DNA of 64,000 bases from Nymphaea colorata (GCF_008831285.2 NC_045146.1:24445703-24509702); one strand, 5' to 3'. Shown: positions 13,005 to 26,240, counted from the first letter of the stretch. Notes: generated by a model not told the origin, from the letters alone. Program-made: numbers and translations.

Positions 13005-13643
13005 TCAGTGAATTCGGAGCATGCGGCGAAGACTTTCGGTCGCACTGAAGTCGACGCCGCTGCTGCCAGCAGTGGCTTCAGAGCTACATCTTCCTTTGTG
13101 ATTCAGTGAAAAACTCGGCAAAGGCAGGCTGCTTGGAGAAGGGGAGATGGAGAAAGCCGAGCCAGACCACTTATCAGCAAACTCCGCCGAACTGAAGAAC
13201 CCGAAAATCTTCTGTGGGAGATCACCAGGATCAGGTCCAAACGGTCGGGCTGATGTGATTAATGGATAGCTCTCCGAGTCCTTGTTTCCATCCGGCCTCC
13301 TCTTAGGATGTGCTTGTTCTGACTTGCTGAAATTTCTCATGACTGTACTCAATTTAGCCGAACTGAGAACTGCAGATCGCTGAGAAGGGTTTGCACTGGG
13401 GGGGAAATTTGGAAGAGGAGGCAGGAGAGGGAGCTTTTGTGAAAGCTGCGAATTGTGGGGAGCAGAACAACTGAGCACACCAATATGGGAATTGTCAAGA
13501 GCAGGGAAACGCTTCCTGTATGAATTTTTTGGGCTCTGGCTATCGAAGACCTTCCTCTTGTGGTTCAATCTTTTTGGGGAATTTCTCATATTTTTATGAG
13601 AAAAGGCAGCTTTGTCAGGATGATGAACAACCAACCTTTCCAT
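13005..13643 (-). CDS. Small Ser/Pro-rich protein with PNRC-type motif
   Basis: Single-exon coding frame of 212 aa from the ATG at 13643 to the TGA at 13005. It is low-complexity, rich in Ser, Pro, Lys and Arg, and probably disordered. Residues about 161-178 read SGSAFSISPSPSSLPLPS, which fits the proline-rich nuclear receptor coactivator (PNRC) short motif (SPSPSxLPxP). In animal PNRC2 this kind of motif contacts the decapping factor DCP1; the same role here is inference. The C-terminus ends in SATESLRRMLRIH, a pattern I associate with plant members of this family. The N-terminal half has basic clusters (RLNHKRK, YRKRFP). The 5' UTR is probably spliced: a TTCCAG acceptor sits about 18 bases upstream of the ATG, and a TATA box lies about 960 bp upstream. 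The gene converges on DHQS. Confidence 0.75.
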   Translation of the reverse strand: MERLVVHHPDKAAFSHKNMRNSPKRLNHKRKVFDSQSPKNSYRKRFPALDNSHIGVLSCSAPHNSQLSQKLPLLPPLPNFPPSANPSQRSAVLSSAKLSTVMRNFSKSEQAHPKRRPDGNKDSESYPLITSARPFGPDPGDLPQKIFGFFSSAEFADKWSGSAFSISPSPSSLPLPSFSLNHKGRCSSEATAGSSGVDFSATESLRRMLRIH

Positions 13644-14604
13644 GAACGAGCAACAAGCTTCTGGAATATACGAACTTATCTATTTTGTGTACGCCAAGAA
13701 GGAATACTGAATATTGCCCAGAGAGACAAGAAATGAAGAAAACCACATGCACAACAATAAATCAGAGCCGGCAAAGAAAGAGAAAATATAATTTACTACT
13801 GGTGCTACTGGAATGTCAACAACTTACGACTTCACTATATAATTTACTAAAAAAGCATCAAAAGTTCTAGCCCAAAGATTAGCAAACCAAAAAAATCTAC
13901 AATCACTACAAAGAAGCTCGAAAGATTGTGATCTGCTAACCTCAAGAAATGTGATCACCTGTAATTTACTACCTGTTCCTTTCTCACACGAAGGAAAGCT
14001 TCACTTACTGGAAGTAATTCGCTGACAACCCTTATAGCAATGAACTCGGAATCTTACGTAGTAAAGGAGAGAACAATGGTCGAACAAACAATATTAGTTC
14101 CTCAGCAAAAAGGTGGCAACCACCAGCGTATTAAAAGGAAAAACTGATCAAGATAAGAAGAAAAATGTCGAGAAATCTAAGATGAAAGACCAGAAGGGTG
14201 AAATCTAGATAACCTAATTCACTCTTTCCCGACGATAAAAGCCAAACCTCGAACACCCAATTCGAATTCCAGGACTTCAAATTTGGCGAAATCCAACGAG
14301 ATTATATCCTCAGTCTAGTTCTCCCGGTACACGTATCAGCGGAAAAAGAAAGCGAAAACTACAGCGATTCCACCTCGGTGACTTCCTTTCTATACAAGGA
14401 CTGGACTAACTTTACACGTAACAATAAAACTTAGAGAGAAAGATGAGAGTCCTGATGGCGATCGTAAGAAGATTCAATCCTAGGAATAGACGCTTTAGAT
14501 CGTCGCCCACCAACAAACCTATTCTTCCTCCACTTCTTTCGTTCCAATAAGGAGAATAAGTTTTGAGGCCGCAACGGTTCGTGATACCGGAGGGAACACT
14601 TGCA

Positions 14605-14613
14605 CTTTTTATA
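14605..14613 (-). promoter_or_regulatory. Probable TATA box of the PNRC-motif gene
   Basis: TATAAAAAG on the minus strand, with GC-rich sequence on the upstream side (14650-14880). It would place a transcription start near 14580 and leave a long 5' leader to the ATG at 13643, which would fit a leader intron. Position and motif only; no transcript evidence. Confidence 0.45.
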
Positions 14614-15062
14614 GAACCTTAACGGCTACTTTCTTTTTAAATTAAGAAGAGTTCGCCGACAGTCTCGCGGCCGGGAAGCCTAACGGGCGGCTCATCGAAG
14701 CGTTTCCCGCCGTTGATCTGGACTCGGTGACCGTTTAATCAATATCGAGCGTCGAAGGTCAGCGTCTGTTGCCCGGAAAAGGAGATGGACAAGAGAGACG
14801 GATGTTTCTTAATTGACCTAAATACCCTCCACGTGGTCTACAAACAGCTCCTGCTTGAGTTGGCCCTCGCCCAAGTGAGCCATAATAAGTTAGTCAAGAC
14901 CAGAGTAAGCTCGGTTTGAGTGGACCAAGTTGTGGAAATAGCCGATGCCTGTGCCAATTCGCACTATTTTTTTTTTCAGTTGGACTGATTGGTTCGTGTG
15001 GTCAAGAGAACTGGGTTTGATATTAAAGATATTTTTTCCAATATAATATGGTAAGTTGGAGT

Positions 15063-15085
15063 TATATATATATATATATATATAT
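15063..15085. repeat. TA microsatellite
   Basis: About eleven uninterrupted TA units in intergenic DNA. Confidence 0.85.
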
Positions 15086-16405
15086 TCACTCGACAATCAT
15101 AGTGAAGGTAAGACACATCTGATTGTATTCTAAAACTACAAAGCTTTCAATTATTATAGACCCATCAAGTGGGGAAAACCATTAAATGCCAGCCTTGGCC
15201 TTATTATAATGAACAATTATTGATCATACTTGTTTTTTCAAAAAGTCATGCTCATCTAGGGCCTACGCACATAATTTGAAGGAAAATCAAACCTAACTTT
15301 CAAGTTAAAACCAGAAAAGTTGCTTGATTTTCAAAATCCTAGTTTCCATATTGTTTTTAGCTAGCTTTCTCCTGAGCATCTTGTTAGTTTCTTCATTTGA
15401 AAACGTGTTATTGAATTAACAACTTCAAGAAGAATTCTTTTTAAGATATTTGTGTGGTTACAGTTTTGGAGAATGTGATGAATGTTAAGTTGAATACGTC
15501 GACTCTAGTCTTCTTCACCTTACTATTTGATCGTGCAAGTTTTCTTGTGTTGTTTTCTTAAGAGTATTTGGTTATCAGAGACATTTCAAATCTGCCAAAA
15601 AAACTGAGACAGATTCATGAAACAACAAACAATATCCCCTTTATCAAACTTTTGATGCTCAAAAGATCAAAAACACCCCAGTTTTCGAAGAAGAAGACTT
15701 CTTTCTCTGACAAAAAAATAAAAAAATAAGAGAAAATCTTTACTTTTTAAAATGATAAAACTGTCTCTTCCTGTTTTCAAAAATATTTGAAATACCTCAC
15801 ACTACTATACAAAACTGAACTGTGGGATCAGACGTAAAACCTTCTCAACAAGGTCCACCATAGTGGTTGATTTCAACTATCTTGGAGGTCACTTTGTTAT
15901 CAAAATATATACAACGTTTGTTAGTCCATTTTCTTTTCAATAAGTTTAAGTTGGGCGATTAAACTTGGGTTAAATAAATATAAACAATAATGAAATCAAG
16001 ATTACAAAAAGTATTTTCTGGGTTCATAGGAGTAATTCCCGATAGGATCATAGGTATGTGCTTATCTTAAAATTACATCAAAAGTGAAACTGTGGAATAC
16101 AAATTCGCCATTCCCGGCCCCTATATGTAATTTAGACAAAGAATCATTACAAAACTTCGCCATTCTTCCGCTTTGTCCCCATCTAAAAGTGTCTTTATGC
16201 GAAAGGCATCGGACTCGTACGAAGCAAACTATGCCAGAAACAGGAACCCCTTCATTTTGCAGAAAGGCGACCAATTTTTTCATTAAATAGCCTGAATACA
16301 GTCACGGTTAAATTCTTTTCACTTAACTTCCTTGTTTGGGTGGCAAATATCTTAATCCAAATTGCTAAATGTAAAACGTTCCAACATAAGTGAAAGATTT
16401 TACAG

Positions 16406-16426
16406 ATATATATATATATATATATA
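16406..16426. repeat. TA microsatellite
   Basis: About ten uninterrupted AT units in intergenic DNA. Confidence 0.85.
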
Positions 16427-17962
16427 CAACTGTGTTGTAGTTTTCAAGAAGCATTTATACATGATAAGTAGACGGCAACCCCGAATCCTTCAGAGCAGAG
16501 GTTAAACTCCTTGATGTCTTCCCCTTTGATCTCTGCAAGTATACCTTACTTTGGCAGCGCTGGTTGTGAGTGCTTTCAACAAGAAATGTCTTTATTTATT
16601 CGATCGCTTCTAATATAAAGAAACCACACTTAAAATGTGAGATTTGGGACACAATTAATATACCTTAGTTTCAGGGCCTATCAGAAGATGGTGCTTATGG
16701 GCTTTGAATTTTGATTGCCCAACTCACTATAATATCATCTATGGCTTATAAAAGGTGAATTATGGGAGTTGATTTTATATAAGATTGACATTTTCTCCAT
16801 AAGACACACTCAGTACTTAAACTATTCACATAAATATCTCATGCTTCTTTTCAAAATATGTCTTTGGCCCACCACTTTGTGACACATGGCATGTTGATTT
16901 GCCTCTTGTCACTAGCCAAGTGAGGAACAAATAGATGCTTTTTCCATTGAAATATTTCCATATTTATAGGCAATCTATGTAAGAGCTCATAAAGTGATAG
17001 TCTTTTATAAGTGTTTGCCGGGTCAGTTTACTATAACTAATCATCTATGCGCAAAGGAAACAAAATGAAGTTTGAACTCTTGAGAATGATCCTCAAAAGG
17101 TTGTTCAATTGCAACGCTACTGATAATGTCGGAAGAAGAGAACATAAAAACCATAAGAAAAAGACATGCAAATGCTTGTGAAGCAGGAAATCGCGTGGAA
17201 AAGCAGTCCTTTTGAATGCCTGATCTATGAACCAACATGCCTCTAATTCAGCTACAAGAAAAGCACCAATGAGCTTTAACCCATCTTATTTGCTTCATCA
17301 CATGGGACGGCGGCAATATTAACCAAGAAAGATTATCAATATAATGAGTTTTTTCACATGGGACGGCGGAAATCTAATTCGTCGACTTGTTATTTCAAAC
17401 ATAAAAAAAAACTAAAAGCTTAGCTCGAGAGCCTCATTTGGGTTTTGAGTTAAGCAAAAGATAGGTATGGATTTAAATAGCAATAAAGGAAAATGATTAA
17501 ACTGCTAATATAAGTTACTCTGGGATAATTGGATTTGAGAGAAAAGAAAAGCAAAAACAATGGTAGGAAACACGGTGGACCCGCATAAGCCAAAAGTATG
17601 CGTTGGAGTGGAGCACGGTTGGCGAGGAGATGAAAATGGAGTTTGGGAAGCAGCCAACGGGCGCGAAGAAACCGTCACATTCAACCGTCTGCCTTCTTAA
17701 AGATGATAGATCAATGATATCAGTTGATTCAGTCACTGTTTGCCTGAGGTGACCCCCGGGACAGAAAGAGATATACATAACTTCTCCTCCAACCCCTCTT
17801 GCATGGGTTACCGACATCACTGACGACTAATACATTCCGAAAAGCAATCTGATCTGCATAAACGGAAAAGGCAAATTTGAGAATGGTGGAGGCTTAAGCA
17901 GTGGGGAGAGGAAAGTGGTACTCTGATCGAGGTTAGTTCAGATTTGTGAGAGAGAGAGAGAG

Positions 17963-20900
17963 ATGGGTTTCGTGAGTTCTTTATTGGGTTTCACTGGATT
18001 TGGGATGGGGATGTCTGTTGGTCTCGTGGTCGGGTATTATATGTTCATCTTCTTCCAACCCAATGATGTGAAGGTACGTAATTTTGCGCAACCTGATTTC
18101 TTTCTTTATTTCTTTCTTCTTCTTCCTTCCTTTCCACGTTGGGTTTTCTGGGTTACTGGCAGTGAGGCCTCTGCATGCTTAGCTTTCAGTTTTGTGGAAG
18201 GGAATTGTTGCTTTCTTGTAGCTTGGTGGCATGCTCTTTATTGGAAACTTTCGGGGAATTGTTCTTGTCTGTGAAAGGGTTGATTTGAATTTATCGCCAA
18301 TTTGTTCGTGGATTATGATATTTCATTTGCAGTTCCTGTGGAAGGGAATTGATGCTTTCTTGTAGCTTGGTGGCATGCGATGTATTGGAATCTTTCGGGG
18401 GATTGTTTTTGTCTGTGAAGGGGTTGATTTGAATTTCTTGCCATTTTGTTTGTGAATTATGATATTTCATTTGCGCAAAGACTGAATAGTTGTGGTTAGG
18501 TGCCTGCACGCAGGAAGCAAGATCGTGGAAGTTTGTGAATTGAAATTCACATTTATGTATTCGATATGATGGTCAAACTGTCTTTTGATACGAATGCTCG
18601 TATCAAGCTTCTATTTCATACAAGTACTTGATTACAGACGTTACACTAGCTATTTAATGAATTTTCCTATTTCCCTATTTTTACTGGTGAGGTGGCATGT
18701 TATTCTGGTTGCGACAGATTTTCTTTTCAAGTTGTAATTGGAGTCATGTTCGATGTCGGTGGTTGAATTGATACATCAAAAAGATGAATGGGTGCTCACG
18801 AGGGTTCTGGTTTTGGATGATATATTGATGAAGATAAAAATAAGAAACATGTAGTCAGATATTCTTCTCATCCTTTAGTAAGAAAGACATTGCAGGTACT
18901 GATGAATTTCAAAGCATATTCCGGTACTTCAGGAAGAGGTAGTGCCTATCTTGCTTTAACTGTCTTAGGAATGTAACAAATACCTTCTGATTTTTTAGTT
19001 TTTTTGCTTGTCCTTGTTCCTGTATTGCAATATTATGATGAAACTAACCCGGCTTCAAGATATAATGTGGAATATAATTTGGTGAGGCTTTTTCCTTAGT
19101 CAGCATCATTAATTCAAAATTTTGTACTTTATGGTTAACGGAGGGGGTTACATCAAACATTTGTATTAAGGTTAGGGTCAGGGGTTATGGAGTTGAGGAG
19201 AATCTTGTTTGAGAATTTTCCGTATGACTAACTCCCCTGATTCAAACTGGGATAGGTACTGAGCTAGGCAGGTTGGTTGACTGACATGGGCCAGACTAGT
19301 GGGTAACAAATGGCTTCTATTTGAAGAATACCTGGTTGCATACCCAGTTGAACTGCAAGCTAATTGGATCTTTACTTCTCAACTTAGATTAGAGAGGTTG
19401 ACTCATAGTAAGAGTAACATCTGAAGAACATGCTGGAGATGTTCATGCTCTAAGTTTTGCCACTGCAATGCAGTCTTCATACAATTACCGCAGTAATTAC
19501 ATTGGGTGTACAGGCACTGTTTTCCCATATATGCAACTTGAAACCTATCGGCTGGATTTTAGTGTACTAACAACCAGACCATGTATATCGGGAAATCAGG
19601 TTTGGTTGCTGAATTTCAGAAAGAAAGGGTAACATGCTATTTAATTGGTATTCCACTTGTGAGTAGGGCCCAATGTATATTTTAATGTTCTTCCTGCATA
19701 TGTATCATTTTCTCCTTTCCTTAAATCGTTTGATGACCTCCTTGGAGCCAAAATGCTAGTCTATTGTTTTTTATCTTGATTTCTGGAGAGACCACGCTTG
19801 ACTGGGTAGCTATATTTTTCCTGTAATCATCTTCAATTGGCAGTTATTTTGAACATTTAAGAGCTGAAGCAATTAAATCATATTGGTGATTGAAGTGACA
19901 CTTTTGTGCCTATTCATGCTATATTTTTTCCTGTTATTGCCATTTTTCCGCATATATTATGCTTTTTGGTTGTTTAAATCATGATATACATCTAGTTGAT
20001 ATGTATCACAAAGTAAGCATTGGTCAAAAAATTTCTAGATTTCTTGTACCTCCTGAAATTCCACAATATGAAAATGTAGCTATCATCAGAATGTGCATCC
20101 TGTGGTTCCAGAATGATTTTCAACCTATGTATCATTTATGAGTCATGTTCTTATTTTTCATTCTTTTCATTTTTACATGCTATATATCATGTTTTCATGT
20201 TCCACTATTGTCATTTGCATTCTTGAACAGCAGCAATATGATTATCTTCATTAATTCAACAGGATCCAGACGTTCAGCCTCTTGTTGAACAAGATTCAAA
20301 AACCTTGCAACGCCTACTCCCAGAAATACCCTTGTGGGTGAAAAATCCTGATTATGATAGAGTATGTATAGCTGAACTGTGCACTGCTGGTCTTCCTAGC
20401 TGTGTGATGGATGATTTTTCAAAATAGTAGTGGATTGATTTCAACCTGATGGACCTTGTTGCTAATGAGTTTCTTCAATTGCTTCATGAAGATTGATTGG
20501 CTGAACAGATTTCTCGAGAACATGTGGCCATATCTGGATAAGGTACTTTCAATTGTAAGAGTGTAGAGATCTTGTAAAATTTTGCTTTCATATTTTCAAT
20601 GGTTGCATCTCAATAAGTTGTTTACAATGGCAGGCTTATTCTAAAAGATTAACCACAGACTTGGATGGTCAAGCAAATTTCATGTTTACTTAAATATTTC
20701 TTTGTAATACCCATAAAAGCAGTTGGTTGTCTCATTTTGTAGGCTGTATGTAAAATGGTGAAAGAGATGTCAAAGCCAATTATTGCCGAGCAGATTCCAA
20801 AGTTCAAGATTAGTTCAATGGAGTTTGAAACCCTTACACTCGGCACCCTTCCACCAACTTTTCAAGGTCAGCTCACTAGATTTGAAATAAATTTCTTTTC

Positions 20901-23900
20901 TGGCGTCTTGTCAAATAGTTTAGCTTTTATTGGCTTCAAAGCATCCATGATAGGGCTTGAAGCCTCAGCCCTGGCAACCTGCAACGTATCTTTCAAGGCC
21001 GGTTTCAGGGCAAGCACTTGCGTGTAAGTGGACTACGTGACATATTTCCACTTGTAATTTGGTTTCCAGTGTAATCTTAACTCCACAGAAAGTCAATCTG
21101 CAATTTCTATGTATAGCCTTCTTAGGTGCAGCGATACACTATGGAAAGGATTCAGTTTTCAAGTTGATTTTTATGTGGATTAATTAATTTATTTATGTCT
21201 ATCTGGGTAAATAAACTACATGATCTTGTTGATGGCACCATAATCTTTTGGGGATTTTAGTCTTTTGCCTGCTCCACAAAATTCATTCATATAAAAGTGT
21301 AACTGGATTTTGTGAAACAGCTTCTTCATGCTTACTTCAAATACGTTGATGAGTGCATGTGTGTGCATTAGAGAGAGAAAGAGATGTCACCAAGATTTAG
21401 ATATCACATTCGTCAAGGTAAAAGCATCTCGTCCACTCATTCTAGAAAAGGCTGCCTTATGGGTTTGAAAAACATGGCCTTTGTGTTCTTTATAAATTGT
21501 TACATCTCATTTTCATAGAAGTGGTCATGCTATATATAATGCTTATCAAGCTTATTCTTCAGCATCTTTTCCAGTGCTCTTATTAAATAATGATTTAATA
21601 CTGACTTTTTTACTATTTAGTCTTTGAACATATTTACACTTTAATCCACAAGTCCATTAGGTTGTTCCCTTTTTTTACATAAATTTGTCTGCATGTGACC
21701 TATTCTTGTCTTTGTCATGTCATGAATGGTTTGGTAATTTGATGTTTCAATAGTACTTGGGCTCTTGGAATATGCTAATCTTCATCATTTGATTCATGTT
21801 CTTTCAATAATTATTCTACATACTCATGTTGTTGGGTGAAATTATTTAGGGATGAAAGTCTATACAACTGATGAGAAGGAGCTGATTATGGAGCCATCGT
21901 TTAAATGGGCAGGAAATCCAAATGTTGTTGTTATAGTTAAAGCTTTTGGGATGAAAGCATCTGTGCAGGTTATTATCTTCCAGTGCTAATGGATTGTCAG
22001 AAGGTTTTTATGCACTTTTTGTCTTATTTAATACACATCTGCCTACTTTGAAGCTTGCTATGCAGTTCAAATTGTGGAAATTAGTGTAATGGAAATGCTT
22101 TCTTTCGTTCCTACTAAGGGATTGCTAATATTAACTGTTTTGATGTGAGAATCTCAGCTTGTGGATTTGCAAGTCTTTGCATCTCCACGGATCACCCTGA
22201 AGCCTTTGGTGCCATCATTTCCATGTTTTGCAAAAATTATTCTCTCTTTAATGGAGAAGGTATTCCCCAATTTGGTGCTTGTCTTTGTTTTTTTTTTCTT
22301 GCTTCTAGTAAATCCACTGGATTAGCTGTTTTTTTTTTTTTGTGATGTAGCCACATGTCGACTTTGGGCTTAAACTCCTTGGGGCCGATGTAATGTCAAT
22401 TCCTGGCCTCTACAGATTTGTTCAGGTAGTTTTGCCCTTTTTAGTGTTTGTGTTTCTCTTAGCATTTGACAATATAAAAACACCATGTGTCACTGTAGAA
22501 GGCCTCCTTGTTATAAAAAGAAGACAATGACAAATTGGGTGACTTAGCTTTCTATCTGGCCTCAGATACTGAACTTTCTTTCCTTGTCCTCCTTCCTGCT
22601 CATTTTACCTACTATTTTGTGAAGTTTCCTCAAATTTCTTTGTTTTGCCATGTCCACACCTTGGATCCATTTGTAGTCTAGTCCGCAATCTAAAGGCGGT
22701 CAAGTTGCAGATATATGCATTGCTTAAAAAAATAAGATGGACATATTTCTGAACATATTTATTCATGTACAGAGAAAGTCATTTATGCCTAATGAATAAT
22801 ATCCAGTGTTTTTAATATTTTCACGCAGCTATTGTGTTTTTTCTAATTCATTTTTCTTCAGGAGACAATTAAGGATCAGATTGCTAGCATGTACCTATGG
22901 CCTAAAACAATGGAAGTTCCAATCCTGGATCCAACAAAGTTGGTTGTTTCTCATCCTTTTTCTTTCATCTCATTTATTTGTCATATGCCATGACTAAGGT
23001 TAACCTTTTCCTACAAACATTCAGGGCTATGAAGAAGCCAGTTGGTATTCTTCATGTCAAGGTTGTGGGAGCTACTAAGCTGATAAAGAAAGACTTGATG
23101 GGAAAATCTGACCCATATGTAAAGCTGAAGCTTACAGAGGACAAGCTCACGTCCAAGAAAACTACCGTCAAGCGCAGCAGTCTAGAGCCTGAATGGAATG
23201 AGGAGTTCAATTTTATTGTGAAGGACCCAGAATCTCAAGCACTTGAACTGAATGTTTATGATTGGGAACAGGTAATATCTTTACTCTTATTCTTTTCTTA
23301 CTTGTACTGTTAAAGATATCACCGTCTCTTTCTTCAACATTTTTGTTTATGTTGTTTTGTCTCATATAGGTCGGTAAGCATGACAAGATGGGCATGAATA
23401 TGATCCCATTAAAAGATCTATTACCGGATGAGCCAAAAACTTTGACACTTGATCTGCTAAAAACCATGGATGCTAATGACCCACAAAATGAGAAGTCACG
23501 TGGACAGATCACCTTGGATGTTGTGTATAAGCCTTTTAAGCTAGAAGAGCTAGCAAGTGAAATTGGTGAAGACTCCGGTGAAGTTCAGAAAGCACCTGAA
23601 GGAACCCCAGAAGGTGGAGGTCTGCTTGTTGTGATTATTCATGAAGCTCAAGATGTTGAAGGCAAGCATCATACAAATCCATATGTACGGATTCTTTTCA
23701 AGGGAGAGAAGAGAAAAACTAAGGTATCATCGATTATGCGTCTGGTACCCATTAGATCGCTTGCTGTTTCTGGTGACGCAATATTTGGTGCATAAGTTCT
23801 TCACTGATTTCTTTTCATACCATGTCTCCAGCATGTCAAGAAAAACAGAGATCCAAGGTGGGAGGAGGAGTTTACTTTTATGTTGGAGGAACCACCAACT

Positions 23901-24577
23901 AATGAACGAATACATGTGGAAGTCGTTAGTCAACCACCTAGCATTGGCTTGTATGCAAAGGTACAACAAATTTGTTGTTTTGCTTAAGGCATCGGCTTCC
24001 TTGACTTTTATCTCCCTGCTTTTCAGTAACAACACTAGGGATTTTTGGTTGCCCTTTTATGCTTAACAGCTGTCAATTACTATATTACACTAAGAATTCC
24101 ACTAGTTGGAAATTGAAATGCATTTTCAGTGACTTTTGCCTTGTATGGAAGTCAATTCACCATGTTAATGAGAACCTTTTATAAAATTGATCAACTCAAA
24201 CGAGTAGATAAAAGTGACCGGTGATTTATTGTATGACTTTGGATCTGTAGTCTGTAAAGTGTAAACCATATGTATGTGTAGTTAGAATCACAGATGGGGC
24301 TGTAGCATGTAGGTTGCCGAGATATTGAGACACAGACTCCTTTATTATGTGCAGTTGAACCAGTTGACATTAATTTTGTAAGTTCTGTTTTCTATAGACT
24401 TGCATGCAAATTTTTGTCTGACTTTGGTGCATGGTGTCTTTCCTCTTTCAGGAGACTCTGGGTTATGTTGATATAGGTCTTGCTGATGTTGTCAGCAACA
24501 GAAGGATCAATGAAAAGTACCATCTCATTGATTCAAAAAATGGAAGGATACAAATTGAGTTGCAATGGAGAACTTAA
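17963..24577 (+). CDS. SYT1: Plant synaptotagmin, SYT1/SYT2 type (TM, SMP, C2A, C2B)
   Basis: Tether protein of ER-plasma membrane contact sites, an extended-synaptotagmin homologue that binds and shuttles lipids. Coding exons: 17963-18073, 20263-20361, 20492-20542, 20743-20866, 21850-21968, 22158-22259, 22351-22425, 22862-22938, 23025-23271, 23370-23723, 23832-23960 and 24452-24577. They sum to 1614 nt, 537 aa, the family length. Residues about 1-32 form the N-terminal membrane anchor (GFGMGMSVGLVVGYYMFIFF). The SMP lipid-transfer domain spans about 67-250 (IDWLNRFLENMWPYLDKAV to LYRFVQE). C2A spans about 260-345 and keeps acidic calcium ligands (KKDLMGKSDPY, YDWEQVGKHD). C2B spans about 420-537. 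In C2B the loops read EGKHHTNPY and VSQPPSIG, without the usual Asp ligands, as in Arabidopsis SYT1. The linker phrase KAPEGTPEGGG also supports the SYT1/SYT2 branch. A GA tract lies in the 5' UTR directly before the ATG. Confidence 0.96.
18193..18480. repeat. Diverged 144-bp tandem duplication in synaptotagmin intron 1
   Basis: Two consecutive copies with a period of about 144 bp. Both start with TGTGGAAGGGAATTG and both end around GATATTTCATTTGC. They differ by scattered substitutions and small indels, so the duplication is not recent. The copies sit wholly within intron 1 (18074-20262). Confidence 0.85.
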
Positions 24578-24696
24578 AGCTGGAGTGTTTGTGTGTTCTG
24601 TGGACTTTTTGTCCTCATCTTCAAGCTGCTACTTGTTCCTAAATTTATCTTGTCTTGATTCCTTTTCCTCCTTATTCGGTGCTTCCTTCTGTTTTG

Positions 24697-24903
24697 CAGG
24701 TCATTGATCTGTTCTCTAAGATTACAAAGATTGTTCTTAATCTTTTATTTTGTCTTGGGTTTACTTTCCCTTTTCCTTCTCAGTGCTTCCTTCTGTTTTG
24801 GGCTTGAGACCATTACTTCTGTTCATCAATGACTGGAAGGTATCCTTGTAAATACAGGTCCTTGATCTGTTCTCTATAATTATAAAGATTGTTCTTAATC
24901 TTC
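24697..24903. repeat. Partial direct duplication in the synaptotagmin 3' region
   Basis: A segment of about 48 bases starting CAGGTC.TTGATCTGTTCTC and ending near GATTGTTCTTAATCTT occurs at about 24697-24744 and again at about 24855-24902, 158 bases apart. The string GTGCTTCCTTCTGTTTTG also occurs twice just before each copy. It looks like an old tandem duplication of about 158 bp. Confidence 0.75.
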
Positions 24904-26240
24904 TATAACATGGAGTTGTTTATTCTGCTCCCTTGTTCAGCGGGTGATGTAGTTTGCATGATGCCAACAAGCCATGATTTCATTTGGTGATATCATAACA
25001 GGAATCCTACTTCTGTCCACCGCTAGTAATTGTTCAATGAAACAAACCGATAGCCGTGCAGTGTAAACGGACCATTCGGTGGGTATATAATTCACACCAT
25101 AGACTAATGATGCAAAAGTACCGAGATGGTCTCTTGAATAAAAGAAGGCATTGCTTCAAGAGGCATGTCTACATATCTCTGGCTTCAGTGGAGTTCATGA
25201 CTGGTGGAACATGGTTTACTCAGGCGCCAGAAGCCTGAATTACCTGGACATCGGCTTATACCAAGATTGGTCCTTAGCTCATCCCCGTTCTCCGGAACCC
25301 AGTTTCAAGTGATCTCTGTCGACTGAGTGAACCCATCTCCGAGAGCCATTACTATGTATCAGCCCACGATGCGTGATGACAACTCGATTCTAAACCCAGT
25401 TACAATTTGCTTTGAGCACTCGAATTAGCTACATGAATTGGGTCGATATATATTATCTTTTCATCCCATCAAGTATCCTTTTCTTCTATTGGATAGACTG
25501 AACAAAATTGAGCTTTGTGAGAATATAATGCACAACTCAGGGCCTGCCTTCAATTTGGTATTTTATTCATCATTGGGACACGGTGAATTATTTTATAATA
25601 TTCGCTGTCATTGATGACAGGACACATTAAAATGGCAAGTCGAGGCATTTCGGATAAGGATGTCAGTAGTTCAGACGTAACCATCACAGGTGGTGTCATT
25701 CTGATGCTTGAGTTTTTCCATCGTATTGATCTCACTAGTGGTTGGTGTTCGCCCTCGTCACCTGAACGATAAATGAAAAACTACATATGCAACCTGCCGT
25801 TGATCTTGAGTCGAGTCCAATCATTTAATTTCATTGAGCAAAGTGAAATTCAATTAGCAACTTTATTAGAATTTGCTGGTGGTGGGTAACATCTAAAATT
25901 TGAACATGACAAATCCTCATATTATAGGATATTACTGAGTCCATTAAAAAAGTGCCCGGAAGCTTATTTGATCCGCAAGTAAAATAATTGCATGTGAATC
26001 AGATTGTGATCTAAATCTAAACCAAATCGATTGGTCTTGAAGGATCCCCGAACCTGGAAAAGACCCGGAATTGGACAAGAAGCAGATCTGAAATGCATTC
26101 AAATTATACTTCAAATGCGAAATGACGAATCGGTTTCGAGATTGGATGCCGGATTAAAACCGATCCATTTGACCCAGTAGCTGGGAACCGGCTTAAGCTG
26201 CCCAACGAGCCGATCAGCCTCCGCGCCGAAGCCGAGTAAA

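Larger units (their letters stand above)
14620..17940. other. Intergenic region, no gene recognised
   Basis: AT-rich sequence between the PNRC-motif gene (minus) and the synaptotagmin gene (plus). It contains two TA microsatellites (about 15063-15085 and 16406-16426). Open frames here, including one of 101 codons on the minus strand at 17515-17820, show no family resemblance and no splice context. The last 100 bases carry the likely 5' UTR of the synaptotagmin gene, with a GA tract just before its ATG. Confidence 0.55.

Noticed and set aside
17515-17820. 101-codon minus-strand open frame upstream of synaptotagmin
   Set aside because: No recognisable domain and it lies in the synaptotagmin promoter region.
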